The translations under genes and the position numbers were made by a program. The notes under the pieces were generated by a model that saw only the letters and a program-made list of their open reading frames with translations, was not told where the DNA came from and did no database searches. Of a stretch of DNA of 39,514 nucleotides, positions 7,334 to 17,421 are shown piece after piece. This DNA comes from Oscillospiraceae bacterium (GTDB taxonomy: Bacteria > Bacillota > Clostridia > Oscillospirales > Oscillospiraceae). Every line of letters begins with the position of its first letter. Within the stretch, counting starts at the first letter, position 1. The DNA is taken from positions 1 to 39,514 of the forward strand of contig JAFWVB010000006.1 of the NCBI GenBank assembly GCA_017518445.1, read 5' to 3'.

Positions 7334-9061
7334 ATGAAAAACCGCATCGCAAAAATCCTTATCGTCGCGCTGCTCGCCTCCGCGCTTTTGTCGGCATTCG
7401 CGCTCCCCGCGCTCGCCGCCGAGGAGACAGGCTCGGAGAGCGGCAACTCCATAAAATGCACCTACTGCCACGGTGACGGCTGTGACGAATGCGAGGGCGA
7501 GGGCGTCGTCTATTCGGACAGCAACATGGCGTTCACGTTCTGGGCGCTCGTGCCGCCGCTCGTCGCCATCGCGCTCGCGCTGATTACGAAGGAGGTCTAC
7601 TCCTCGCTGTTTATCGGCATACTTCTCGGCTGCTTCTTCTATTCAAACGGCAATCCCGTCGGCGCGCTCAACGCGCTCACAAGCGACGGGCTTATCGCCG
7701 CGATCTCCGATAACGCCGGCATCTTCCTGTTCCTTGTCATTCTCGGCGCGCTCGTCGCGCTAATAAACAAGTCCGGCGGCTCCGCCGCGTTCGGACGGTG
7801 GGCGGAGAGACGTATAAAGACAAAATTCGGCGCCATGATAGTCACATTCTTCCTCGGCATATTCATTTTCATCGACGACTATTTCAACTGCCTCACCGTC
7901 GGCTCCGTCATGCAGCCGATAACCGACCGCCACAAGGTCTCACGCGCAAAGCTCGCCTATATCATCGACGCGACCGCCGCGCCGGTCTGCATGATCGCGC
8001 CGATCTCATCATGGGCGGCGGCTGTGTCCGGCGTTGTTGAGGGCGATCAGGGCATCGAGCTTTTCGTCAAAGCGATACCGTGGAACTACTACTCCATACT
8101 GACATTTGTGTTTATAATCGCCATCTGCCTTATGAAATTCGACTACGGTCCGATGAAGATACACGAGATGAACGCCATGCTGAACGGCGATCTCTATACG
8201 ACGGGCGACCGTGTCGACAAGGGCGTTGAAATCGAAAAATACAGCGAGCGCGGCAGAGTCATAGACCTGCTGCTGCCCGTTATCGTTCTGATCGCCGCAT
8301 GTTTCGTCTCACTTCTTTATGTCGGCGGCTATTGGGACGCAGCCGGCGATGTTTTCCACGATTTCCCGAGGGCGTTCGGCAACACAGATGCGTTTGTCGC
8401 CCTGCCGTGGGGCTCGCTGATCGCGCTCATCTTCACGATGGTCTATTTCTGGCTCCGCCGCGTTGTAAATTTCAAGGACTCCATGAAATGTATACCGCAG
8501 GGCTTTATCAACATGGTCCCCGCGATAACGATACTCGTGCTCGCAAACGCGCTTAAAAACGTCGTAAACGGGCTTCTCGGCGCGAAATTCTTCATCGGCA
8601 ACGCGATGAGCGGCGCGGCAAGCGGGCTCTTCATCTTCCTGCCCGCCGTCATTTTCCTCGTCGCCTGCGTTTTGAGCTTTTCCACCGGCACGAGCTGGGG
8701 CACGTTCGGCATACTTATTCCGATCGTCTCCGTCATCTTCACGCCCGATACGACGCTGTTTTACATCGGCGTCTCCGCGTGCCTTGCGGGCGCGGTGTTC
8801 GGAGACCACTGCTCGCCGATCTCGGATACGACGATCATGGCCTCCGCCGGCGCGATGTGCAACCATGTGAACCACGTCTCGACACAGCTTCCATACGCCA
8901 TCACGGTCGGCGCGATCTGCTATGTAAATTACCTGATCGCGGGACTTCTGCAGGATTGGCGCTTGTGCCTCGCCACCGGCATCGTTATTACCGTCGCTAC
9001 GCTGATCGTAATAAAGCTTATTGCAAAAAACGATGCTTCGGCGCATACAATAAAGCAGTAA
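7334..9061 (+). CDS. nhaC: NhaC-family Na+/H+ antiporter-like transporter (putative lysine transporter) with Cys-motif N-terminus
   Basis: A 575-residue polytopic membrane protein of the NhaC/ion-transporter superfamily. Residues 1-29 look like a signal peptide (basic start, hydrophobic core, ALAA then EE). Next comes a short soluble stretch with C42, C45, C50 and C53 (CTYCHGDGCDEC), like the zinc-binding repeats of DnaJ. About 11-12 membrane helices follow from residue 66, including FIDDYFNCLTVGSVMQPI, FSTGTSWGTFGILIP and FGDHCSPISDTTIMAS, which are typical NhaC motifs. NhaC homologues under L-box control are generally taken as lysine transporters, and the riboswitch here supports that over pure sodium/proton exchange. 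The start follows GGGAGG. The Cys-rich segment would lie outside the cell and is unusual. Confidence 0.9.
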   Translation: MKNRIAKILIVALLASALLSAFALPALAAEETGSESGNSIKCTYCHGDGCDECEGEGVVYSDSNMAFTFWALVPPLVAIALALITKEVYSSLFIGILLGCFFYSNGNPVGALNALTSDGLIAAISDNAGIFLFLVILGALVALINKSGGSAAFGRWAERRIKTKFGAMIVTFFLGIFIFIDDYFNCLTVGSVMQPITDRHKVSRAKLAYIIDATAAPVCMIAPISSWAAAVSGVVEGDQGIELFVKAIPWNYYSILTFVFIIAICLMKFDYGPMKIHEMNAMLNGDLYTTGDRVDKGVEIEKYSERGRVIDLLLPVIVLIAACFVSLLYVGGYWDAAGDVFHDFPRAFGNTDAFVALPWGSLIALIFTMVYFWLRRVVNFKDSMKCIPQGFINMVPAITILVLANALKNVVNGLLGAKFFIGNAMSGAASGLFIFLPAVIFLVACVLSFSTGTSWGTFGILIPIVSVIFTPDTTLFYIGVSACLAGAVFGDHCSPISDTTIMASAGAMCNHVNHVSTQLPYAITVGAICYVNYLIAGLLQDWRLCLATGIVITVATLIVIKLIAKNDASAHTIKQ

Positions 9062-9080
9062 AGCATAAGGGGGCGTCAGC

Positions 9081-9683
9081 TTGAACAAAATAATAACCGT
9101 CAGCCGCGAGTTCGGAAGCGGCGGCAGAGAGCTCGGTCGCCGTCTTGCGGACGCGATGGGCATGGAATATTACGACAAGGAGATCATAACGGAGATATCC
9201 AAGCACACCTCCCTGTCCGAAAACTACGTCCGGCAGATAATCGAGCACAAGCCGCACAACCTCTATCCCATCACGATAGGGCGAAGCATACTTTACGTTG
9301 AAAGTCCGGAGTTCTCTCACGCGCAGTCCGTCTACTCGGCTCAGCGCGACATAATCTGCGACCTCGCCGAAAAATCCGACTGCGTGATAGTCGGTCGGTG
9401 CGCCGATTACATTTTGAAGGATATGAAGCCCTACCGTCTGTTCGTCTACGCGGATATGGACAGCCGCGTCCGCCGCTGCATGGATCGCGTAAACCCGGAG
9501 GAGAGCTTTACCGAAAAGGAGCTTCTCCGCCGCATAAAAAGCATAGACAGGGACCGCGCGAAGTATTACGAATATTACACGGGCATGAAGTGGGGCGACA
9601 GACTCAATTACGATTATTGCATAAACACGACGAACATCGTTATAAAAGACGAGATACCAAAGCTCGCGGCGCTGTTCATGTGA
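9081..9683 (+). CDS. Cytidylate kinase-like family protein
   Basis: A 200-residue protein of the cytidylate-kinase-like (Cytidylate_kin2) family. It starts with NKIITVSREFGSGGRELGRRLA, a P-loop-type motif (GSGG). CVIVGRCADYIL and the lid-like RRIKSIDRDRAKYYEYYTG follow. A phosphotransfer role is likely, but members differ from true Cmk and the substrate is unknown. The start is TTG at 9081 behind AAGGGGGCG. It lies 19 bases after nhaC with no terminator between, so it is under the same lysine riboswitch. Confidence 0.85.
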   Translation: MNKIITVSREFGSGGRELGRRLADAMGMEYYDKEIITEISKHTSLSENYVRQIIEHKPHNLYPITIGRSILYVESPEFSHAQSVYSAQRDIICDLAEKSDCVIVGRCADYILKDMKPYRLFVYADMDSRVRRCMDRVNPEESFTEKELLRRIKSIDRDRAKYYEYYTGMKWGDRLNYDYCINTTNIVIKDEIPKLAALFM

Positions 9684-9700
9684 AATTACGGCTTTTGAAA

Positions 9701-9745
9701 ACTGCGTCCACCCGAAAATCGGGTGGACGCAGTTTTTATTTTTTT
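9701..9745. terminator. Bidirectional terminator between convergent genes
   Basis: A perfect 15-bp stem (ACTGCGTCCACCCGA / TCGGGTGGACGCAGT) with a 3-base loop. It is followed by a long T-run on the plus strand and by TTTTC on the minus strand. It serves the nhaC operon and the facing UPF0210 gene. Confidence 0.92.
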
Positions 9746-9760
9746 CATCGCCTCGCCATG

Positions 9761-11119
9761 TCAGTTTCTGAGGCTGTGGAGCGGCGCAGGTATTCTGCCG
9801 CCGCGCGCTATGAAGTCCGCGCTGCCGCAGGCGTTTACGGGCATAACTGGCGCGGAGCCCAAAAGTCCGCCGAATTCGACCTTGTCGCCCACGGTCTTGC
9901 CGGGGACGGGTATTATACGAACCGCCGTGGTCTTGTTGTTTATAACGCCTATCGCTGCCTCGTCCGCTATCATCGCGGCTATTGTCTCCGCCGGCGTATC
10001 TCCGGGTACGGCTATCATATCAAGCCCGACGGAGCAGACGCACGTCATCGCCTCGAGCTTTTCGAGCGTTATCGCGCCCTTCTCCGCCGCCGCTATCATG
10101 CCCGCGTCCTCGGATACGGGTATGAACGCGCCGGAAAGTCCGCCCACATGGCTCGACGCCATGACGCCGCCCTTTTTGACCGCGTCGTTGAGCAGCGCGA
10201 GCGCGGCAGTCGTGCCGTAAGCGCCGACGCTCTCAAGCCCCATCTCCTCAAGTATCGCCGCGACGCTGTCGCCACGCGCCGGAGTCGGTGCGAGCGAGAG
10301 ATCTACTATGCCGAACGGGACGTTCAATCTCTGCGACGCTTCCCGAGCGACGAGCTCGCCCATGCGCGTCACCTTGAACGCCGTCTTTTTTATCGTCTCC
10401 GCGACGACGTCGAACGGCTCTCCCCTGCATTTTTTCAGCGCGTTATAAACCACGCCGGGACCCGATACGCCGACGTTTATCTCGCACTCCGGCTCGCCCG
10501 CGCCGTGGAATGCGCCCGCCATGAAGGGGTTATCCTCGACCGCGTTTGCGAACACGACGAGCTTCGCACACGCCATGCCGCCCTCGTCCGCCGTCAGCTC
10601 CGCCGCGCGCTTTACGGTGCGCCCCATCTCCGCGACCGCGTCCATATTTATGCCCGCCCGCGTCGTGGCGACGTTCACGCTCGCGCAGACCCGCTCGGTC
10701 TCGGAAAGCGCCCGCGGTATCGCGGCGATAAGCCGTCTGTCGCCGGCGGTGAAGCCCTTGTGTACGAGAGCGGAAAAGCCGCCTATGAAGTTCACTCCGG
10801 TTTCAGCCGCGGCGCGGTCGAGCACCTTTGCGAACTGAACGTAGTCGTCGGTCTCGCACGCCTCGCACGCGATGGCGATCGGCGTGACGGAGATGCGCTT
10901 GTTCACTATCGGGATGCCGAATTCGCGCTCGATCTCCTCGCCCGTTTTTACGAGATTTCCGGCGCAGCGAGTTATCTTGTCGTATATCTTGTCGCAGCAC
11001 TTTTTCGGATCGGGATCCCCGCAGTCACGCAGGGATATGCCCATCGTTATCGTGCGCACGTCGAGGTGCTGCTGGTCGATCATGTCCAGCGTCTGGAGTA
11101 TTTCGCCGAAATTTATCAT
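9761..11119 (-). CDS. PFL family protein (UPF0210)
   Basis: A 452-residue UPF0210/PFL family protein, structurally related to pyruvate-formate-lyase-like folds but of unknown function. Family features include the start [62 protein letters not shown] and a C-terminal region with [14 protein letters not shown]. It follows the ACT protein by 12 bases. That pairing (UPF0237 ACT plus UPF0210) is conserved in many bacteria and suggests that the ACT protein senses a small ligand for it. No catalytic chemistry can be assigned. Confidence 0.92.
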   Translation of the reverse strand: MINFGEILQTLDMIDQQHLDVRTITMGISLRDCGDPDPKKCCDKIYDKITRCAGNLVKTGEEIEREFGIPIVNKRISVTPIAIACEACETDDYVQFAKVLDRAAAETGVNFIGGFSALVHKGFTAGDRRLIAAIPRALSETERVCASVNVATTRAGINMDAVAEMGRTVKRAAELTADEGGMACAKLVVFANAVEDNPFMAGAFHGAGEPECEINVGVSGPGVVYNALKKCRGEPFDVVAETIKKTAFKVTRMGELVAREASQRLNVPFGIVDLSLAPTPARGDSVAAILEEMGLESVGAYGTTAALALLNDAVKKGGVMASSHVGGLSGAFIPVSEDAGMIAAAEKGAITLEKLEAMTCVCSVGLDMIAVPGDTPAETIAAMIADEAAIGVINNKTTAVRIIPVPGKTVGDKVEFGGLLGSAPVMPVNACGSADFIARGGRIPAPLHSLRN

Positions 11120-11131
11120 AGCCTACACCCC

Positions 11132-11401
11132 TTATATCCTGTGCATCGCCTCAAAGATGTCCTCGCGCTGGATGCGTATGCTCATGCCGATATTTTTGCC
11201 GTCCTCGTCGAGTATTCCGGCGAGCTCCGTGAAGCTCATTTCGCATTTCCCGAGATCGACGAGCATGACCATTGTAAAATAGTCCTGCAATACCGTCTGG
11301 CTTATGTCGAGCACGTTCACTCCGTTTTCCGCGAGGAGCGTGCAGACCTTCGCGATTATGCCTATCTGGTCTTTTCCTATCACCGTAACTATCGCCTTCA
11401 T
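11132..11401 (-). CDS. ACT domain protein (UPF0237)
   Basis: An 89-residue stand-alone ACT domain. The N-terminus KAIVTVIGKDQIGIIAKVCTLLAENGVNVLDIS is the classic ACT beta-alpha-beta start with a GKD-x-x-GI ligand loop. ACT domains usually bind amino acids, so this is a likely regulatory partner of the UPF0210 protein next to it. The ATG follows CGGAGG. It lies 12 bases after the nucleotidase gene. Confidence 0.92.
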   Translation of the reverse strand: MKAIVTVIGKDQIGIIAKVCTLLAENGVNVLDISQTVLQDYFTMVMLVDLGKCEMSFTELAGILDEDGKNIGMSIRIQREDIFEAMHRI

Positions 11402-11413
11402 TTTGTCCTCCGA

Positions 11414-11998
11414 TCAGTCTATTGAGTAGTTTAGCTCGTCGAGCGTCAGCTCAAACGCGGGCAGGAAGCGTTCCATAAAATAATCCGCCTCCGCCATGTT
11501 CATCGCCTCTATCTTCTCTCGCGTCTGTCTCGCGGCGAGCGCGAACTCCGCGTTGCCCGCCTTGAGTTCCTCCAAGCATTTTATATGCGCGGCGAGCGTG
11601 TCCGCCGCCTTGACAAGTTCCTCCGTCTCCGCGTCGCAGTCTATGAGATCGGCGTACGCCCCACGCATTTCCTCCGGCAGCGTGTCGAGAAGCCTCAAAA
11701 ACGCGAGCGCCTCCACGTCCTTGTATGCCTTTTTTATTTCCGGATTGAGATATTTTACGGGCGTGGGCATATCTCCCGTGAAAATTTCCGACGCGTCGTG
11801 AAAAAGCGCGGCGGCGGCGGCGCGGTCGGGATTCGCTCGCTTTCCGAAAATATCGCGCCGTATAACGGCAAGCGCGTGCGCGATAACCGCCACCATGTGC
11901 GAATGCTCCTGCACGTTTTCGGGGCAGGCGTTTCGCATTAGCGCCCACCGCCCGATATTCTTCATTCTCGATACAAACGCGTAAAATCCGTATTCCAT
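11414..11998 (-). CDS. yfbR: HD-domain 5'-deoxynucleotidase, YfbR-like
   Basis: A 194-residue HD-domain phosphohydrolase resembling YfbR, which removes phosphate from deoxynucleoside 5'-monophosphates. Metal ligands appear at H32, H67-D68 and D133. R18-W19 match the YfbR residues that select the deoxyribose. Length is close to E. coli YfbR (199). It is first in the yfbR-ACT-UPF0210 operon. A dCMP deaminase gene lies divergently next door, so both neighbours act on deoxynucleotides. The substrate is inferred from family similarity. Confidence 0.87.
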   Translation of the reverse strand: MEYGFYAFVSRMKNIGRWALMRNACPENVQEHSHMVAVIAHALAVIRRDIFGKRANPDRAAAAALFHDASEIFTGDMPTPVKYLNPEIKKAYKDVEALAFLRLLDTLPEEMRGAYADLIDCDAETEELVKAADTLAAHIKCLEELKAGNAEFALAARQTREKIEAMNMAEADYFMERFLPAFELTLDELNYSID

Positions 11999-12032
11999 AA
12001 GCCCTCACCCGCTGTGTATTTCTTTCTATTTG

Positions 12033-12061
12033 ATAATACCACGTCCGAAAAACAATGTAAA
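12033..12061 (-). promoter_or_regulatory. Sigma-A promoter for the yfbR-ACT-UPF0210 operon
   Basis: On the minus strand, TTTACA (12061-12056), a 17-base spacer, then TATTAT (12038-12033), 35 bases ahead of the yfbR start. Confidence 0.78.
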
Positions 12062-12096
12062 GAATATGAATTTCACGAAAAATGTAAAATACGCGC

Positions 12097-12125
12097 TTGA
12101 AATATGGTCGTTTATACAATATAAT
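12097..12125 (+). promoter_or_regulatory. Sigma-A promoter for the dCMP deaminase gene
   Basis: TTGAAA (12097-12102), a 17-base spacer, then a perfect TATAAT (12120-12125). It is back-to-back with the yfbR promoter, and the two -35 boxes are about 35 bases apart. Confidence 0.85.
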
Positions 12126-12201
12126 AAAAATACGGCGGTTATATATTTTAATCGCCTTTTCGAATGGCTTAAATACCGTAATATCAAACGGAGGTCGCAA
12201 A

Positions 12202-12684
12202 ATGGAAAGAAGAGATAAAATAAACTACTACCTCGACATCGCGGAGACGGTGTCGGAGCGCGCAACGTGTCTGCGCCGCAGGTACGGCGCGATAATCGTG
12301 TCAAACGATGAGATAATATCTACAGGCTACAACGGCGCCCCGCGCGGCAGAAAAAACTGCACGGATATGGGCGTCTGCCTCCGCGACAGGCTCAACGTGC
12401 CGAGCGGAGAGAGATACGAGCTCTGCCGAAGCGTCCACGCCGAGGCAAACTGCATACTGTCCGCATCGCGCCGTGACATGGTGGACTCCGTGCTGTATCT
12501 GGCAGGCCGCAACGCGAAGACCGGAGAGCTTCTTACAGATACCACACCCTGCTCCATGTGCCGCCGCCTTATAATAAACGCGGGCATAAGGGAGATCATC
12601 TCGCGCACCGGCGATGGAGATTTCACCGTCACTAACGTCCGCGACTGGATATTCAACGACGACTCGCTCGATATGCAGCTGTAA
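12202..12684 (+). CDS. Deoxycytidylate (dCMP) deaminase
   Basis: A 160-residue zinc-dependent dCMP deaminase (ComEB-like) that turns dCMP into dUMP for thymidylate synthesis. The zinc and catalytic motifs are H79-A-E81 and T-P-C117-S-M-C120. YNGAPRG (43-49) is the conserved nucleotide-binding block. The ATG at 12202 is chosen because GGAGG lies eight bases ahead and the family homology begins there. The frame upstream is open but runs through the promoter. It is a single-gene unit between its own promoter and terminator. Confidence 0.92.
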   Translation: MERRDKINYYLDIAETVSERATCLRRRYGAIIVSNDEIISTGYNGAPRGRKNCTDMGVCLRDRLNVPSGERYELCRSVHAEANCILSASRRDMVDSVLYLAGRNAKTGELLTDTTPCSMCRRLIINAGIREIISRTGDGDFTVTNVRDWIFNDDSLDMQL

Positions 12685-12700
12685 AAGGATATAAATAAAA

Positions 12701-12735
12701 ACATGCCGCGCACGACTGTGCGCGGCATGTTTTAT
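12701..12735. terminator. Bidirectional terminator between convergent units
   Basis: A perfect 13-bp stem ACATGCCGCGCAC / GTGCGCGGCATGT with loop GACT. T-rich sequence follows on both strands: TTTATT on plus, TTTTTATTTAT on minus. It ends the dCMP deaminase gene and the long heat-shock operon. Confidence 0.9.
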
Positions 12736-12968
12736 TCTTCTGTAAGCTCAGATATTTCCGGCGGTGCTTCTGCGGACTGCTCAGATAAAAACGGCACCTC
12801 GAGGCGAAGTCCGTTCTCGTCGGTGACGATATACTTCTTCAGTCCGAAAAACAGCGCCACGGCGCTTATCACCACGACGATGACGAGCGCCAAAAGCACA
12901 TGCAGCGCGATTTTCGCGGCGGAGCGCGTCTTATAGTATTTTCTTTTCCGTGACGCCAAAGCTCTCAC
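12732..12968 (-). CDS. Small predicted membrane protein, last gene of the heat-shock operon
   Basis: A 78-residue protein with a strongly basic N-terminus (about ten Arg/Lys in the first 19 residues), one transmembrane helix at about 20-43, and a short acidic tail. The family is not recognised. The layout predicts the N-terminus inside the cell. The start is taken as GTG at 12968, behind GGGAAAG. It sits 22 bases after rpiB and just before the shared terminator, so it is probably co-transcribed. Confidence 0.6.
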   Translation of the reverse strand: MRALASRKRKYYKTRSAAKIALHVLLALVIVVVISAVALFFGLKKYIVTDENGLRLEVPFLSEQSAEAPPEISELTEE

Positions 12969-12990
12969 CGCTTTCCCGTAAAATCCGTTT

Positions 12991-13440
12991 TTATCTGAAG
13001 TTGTTCTCGATCTCGCTTATCATGTTCACGCGCATTTCATGCCTGCCGCCCGATTCAAACTCCGCGCCTAAAAAGGCGTCCACGAGCTTGAGCGCGAGCC
13101 CCTTTCCGACGACCGACGCGCCGAAGGCGAGCATATTCGCGTTGTTGTGGCGGCGCGTCATCTCCGCGGAAAACGTGTCGGAGCAGCACGCACAGCGCAC
13201 GCCCCTCACCTTGTTCGCCGCGATCGAAATGCCGATACCCGTGGTGCAGATAACTATGCCGAGGTCACATTCGCCGGACGCGACGGCGCGCGCCGCCGCC
13301 TCGCCGTGTTCTGGGTAGTGCGCCCTGTCGGTCGAATAGCAGCCGAAATCCTTATACTCATGTCCGAGCGACGTCAGGTGCTCTTTGACCTCCTGCATTC
13401 TTTCAAAGCCGCCGTGGTCACAGCCGAGAGCGATTTTCAT
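12991..13440 (-). CDS. rpiB: Ribose-5-phosphate isomerase B
   Basis: A 149-residue RpiB/LacAB family isomerase interconverting ribose-5-phosphate and ribulose-5-phosphate in the pentose phosphate pathway. CDHGGF (7-12), the catalytic C65 in CTTGIGISIAANK (65-77) and H98 in RRHNNANML are conserved. The ATG follows TAGGAGGCG. It is 11 bases after the PHP phosphatase gene, inside the extended dnaJ operon. Confidence 0.94.
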   Translation of the reverse strand: MKIALGCDHGGFERMQEVKEHLTSLGHEYKDFGCYSTDRAHYPEHGEAAARAVASGECDLGIVICTTGIGISIAANKVRGVRCACCSDTFSAEMTRRHNNANMLAFGASVVGKGLALKLVDAFLGAEFESGGRHEMRVNMISEIENNFR

Positions 13441-13451
13441 GTGAGCGCCTC

Positions 13452-14264
13452 CTAAATCTTAATAAACCGCGGCTTTCTTTTCTCGAAAACCGTCACATAC
13501 TTAAAGCCCGCCTCTCGCAGCATGGAAAATCCCCTGTCGACAAAAAGCCCCGCCTGCGATACGTCGTGACCGTCGGAGCCGACGGTTATTATCTCGCCGC
13601 CGAGCTCGCGGTAGAGCTTCAAAATCCACATACTCGGCTCGGAGTCGTTTATCTTCCGCCTGAAGCCCGATACGTTCAGCTCCATTCCGACGCCGCGATC
13701 TACAAGCTCCGAAACAAGCTCCCGCACGGTGTCTGTATGTACGGACAGGTCGAGCTCGAAGCCTCGCGCAAGCATACAGTTTAGCGGGTAGCCGATATGC
13801 GCGACAACGTCGCAAAGCCCGCTTTTCGCGATCTCTATGTTTTCAAGCAGATAATCGCGCAAAAGCTCACTGCACTCCTCACGGCTTTCATAGGGAATAA
13901 AGTAAAAATCCGCTTTTCCCCTGTTATTATGCACGGAGCCTATGACAAAGTCAAGTCCGTCGAGCGCCGTTATCGCCGCCGCGGTTTCAAGGTCGTGATT
14001 TATGCCGCCGAGCTCTATTCCGGCGCTTATATCAAGCCTTCCCCGAAACATTTCCCGCGTTTCGGCTATGGACGCGAAATAAGCCTCGCGTATCTCGTAA
14101 AAATCGCCGGGCTCGAAGCCGAGCGGCTCCGATGCGTTGCAGTTTTCGACGTGATCCGTAAAGCAGATGTGCTTTATGCCGCGCTCCGTTTCTGCGCGCG
14201 CCATGTCCGCCATCGACGATCTGCCGTCGGGGGAAAAAGTTGAATGAAGATGAAAATCCGTCAT
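13452..14264 (-). CDS. PHP-domain histidinol-phosphatase HisJ-family protein
   Basis: A 270-residue PHP-family metal-dependent phosphoesterase. The metal-binding motifs occur in order: DFHLHSTFSPDG at the N-terminus, CFTDHVE, GIELG, IGSVH, AHIGYP and GSDGHD near the C-terminus. The length and spacing match the HisJ/HisK histidinol-phosphatase group, which acts on L-histidinol phosphate in histidine synthesis. No other his genes are nearby, so the substrate may differ. It lies 19 bases after dnaJ. Confidence 0.85.
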   Translation of the reverse strand: MTDFHLHSTFSPDGRSSMADMARAETERGIKHICFTDHVENCNASEPLGFEPGDFYEIREAYFASIAETREMFRGRLDISAGIELGGINHDLETAAAITALDGLDFVIGSVHNNRGKADFYFIPYESREECSELLRDYLLENIEIAKSGLCDVVAHIGYPLNCMLARGFELDLSVHTDTVRELVSELVDRGVGMELNVSGFRRKINDSEPSMWILKLYRELGGEIITVGSDGHDVSQAGLFVDRGFSMLREAGFKYVTVFEKRKPRFIKI

Positions 14265-14283
14265 AATGCGCCCTCACGCTCCG

Positions 14284-15438
14284 CTATTTTTTCTTGCGTC
14301 CCTTGTCGAACATCTTGTGGCTCTGGCTCTTGAAATTCGACTTGTTCCCAAGCGACTCGTCGAATTTAACGAGCATTTCGCGCTGCTCCACCGTGAGATT
14401 TTTCGGGATGAACACGTTCACGGTGACGTATTGATCGCCGCGCGCGCCTGTTCGCAGATTTGCTATCCCCTTGCCGCGAAGCCGGAAAACAGTGCCCGGC
14501 TGCGTCCCCTCCGGTATGGTGTATTTGACCTTGCCATCGAGCGTCGGCACCTCTATCTCCGCGCCGAGCGCCGCCTGCGCTATGGATATGGGCATATCGA
14601 GCATGACGCTCGTGCCGTCGCGCGTGAAAAGCTCATGCGCCCTGACGCCGACAGTGACTAAAAGATCTCCTGCGGGCCCGCCGTTTGCGCCGTGGTTGCC
14701 CTGTCCTCTGACGGAGATCGTCTGCCCGTTGTCGATACCGGCGGGTATGTTTACCCTCACGGTGTGCTTGCGCTTTACAAGCCCCTTGCCCTTACAGGTC
14801 TGGCAGGGCTGATGTATTATCTTGCCCGTGCCGCCGCAATTCGGGCACTGCGCCTGCGACTGCATTATGCCGAACGGCGTGCGCTGTGACTGCATGACGA
14901 CGCCGCTTCCGCGGCAGTTTGAGCAGACCTCCGGCGTCGTGCCGTCGGCACAGCCGTTGCCGTGACACGCTTCGCACGCCTCTATTTTATACACTTCGAC
15001 GTCCTTTTTACAGCCGAACGCCGCCTCTTCAAATGTGATGTACACGCTCGCGCGAATGTCTGTGCCCTGTCGCGGGCCGGTGCGCGATCTCTGACCGCCG
15101 CCGAAAATATCTCCGAAGCCTCCGAAGCCGCCCCCGAAGCCGCCGAAAAGGTCGTTGAGTATGTCCGCAAAGCCCCCGAAGCCCTCCGCTGATGAGGCAA
15201 AATTGCTCGGGTCGAACGCGGAAAAGCCGAATTTGTCATACTTCGCCCGCTTGTCGGGATCGGAGAGCACCTCGTAAGCCTCGTTAGCCTCCTTAAAGCG
15301 CGCCTCGCACGCCTTGTCGCCGGGGTGGAGGTCGGGGTGGTTCTCCTTCGCCATGCGCCTGTATGCTTTTTTTATGTCGGCGTCCGTCGCGTCGCGTCCG
15401 ACGCCGAGCACCTCGTAATAATCTCTCTTGTCTGCCAT
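14284..15438 (-). CDS. dnaJ: Chaperone protein DnaJ
   Basis: A 384-residue full-length (class A) DnaJ, the co-chaperone that stimulates DnaK ATPase and delivers clients. The J-domain with H34-P-D36 comes first. A Gly/Phe-rich linker spans about 86-116. Four CxxCxGxG-type zinc motifs (about 155-218: [32 protein letters not shown]) precede the C-terminal substrate domain and a basic KGRKKK end. The ATG follows AGGAG. A 15-bp hairpin separates it from dnaK. Confidence 0.97.
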   Translation of the reverse strand: MADKRDYYEVLGVGRDATDADIKKAYRRMAKENHPDLHPGDKACEARFKEANEAYEVLSDPDKRAKYDKFGFSAFDPSNFASSAEGFGGFADILNDLFGGFGGGFGGFGDIFGGGQRSRTGPRQGTDIRASVYITFEEAAFGCKKDVEVYKIEACEACHGNGCADGTTPEVCSNCRGSGVVMQSQRTPFGIMQSQAQCPNCGGTGKIIHQPCQTCKGKGLVKRKHTVRVNIPAGIDNGQTISVRGQGNHGANGGPAGDLLVTVGVRAHELFTRDGTSVMLDMPISIAQAALGAEIEVPTLDGKVKYTIPEGTQPGTVFRLRGKGIANLRTGARGDQYVTVNVFIPKNLTVEQREMLVKFDESLGNKSNFKSQSHKMFDKGRKKK

Positions 15439-15458
15439 ATACGAAAACTCCTGAAACC

Positions 15459-15495
15459 GTTATTAGGAACCCGCTTAAAACGAGTCCCTAATAAC
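15459..15495 (-). other. dnaK-dnaJ intergenic hairpin
   Basis: On the minus strand, GTTATTAGG pairs with CCTAATAAC, and six more pairs (two G-T) extend the stem to about 15 bp around a TTTTAAG loop. No T-run follows, and the dnaJ Shine-Dalgarno lies just after. This is more likely an mRNA processing or stability element, or a partial attenuator setting the DnaK:DnaJ ratio, than a full terminator. Confidence 0.6.
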
Positions 15496-15515
15496 AAACT
15501 TGCGCTGTTTAAACC

Positions 15516-17408
<1,893 letters not shown>

Positions 17409-17421
17409 TTATTATAACCAT

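Noticed and set aside
6967-7476. A 169-codon plus-strand open frame before nhaC
   Set aside because: It runs through the terminator, the promoter and the lysine riboswitch, and overlaps nhaC in another frame.
9398-11425. A 675-codon open frame on the plus strand
   Set aside because: It lies antisense to UPF0210 and the ACT gene and has Arg/His/Tyr-heavy composition with no domain. It is a shadow frame caused by GC-rich codon bias.
12097-12201. An upstream extension of the dCMP deaminase frame
   Set aside because: The extended start would be the TTG of the -35 box itself, and transcription begins after it.
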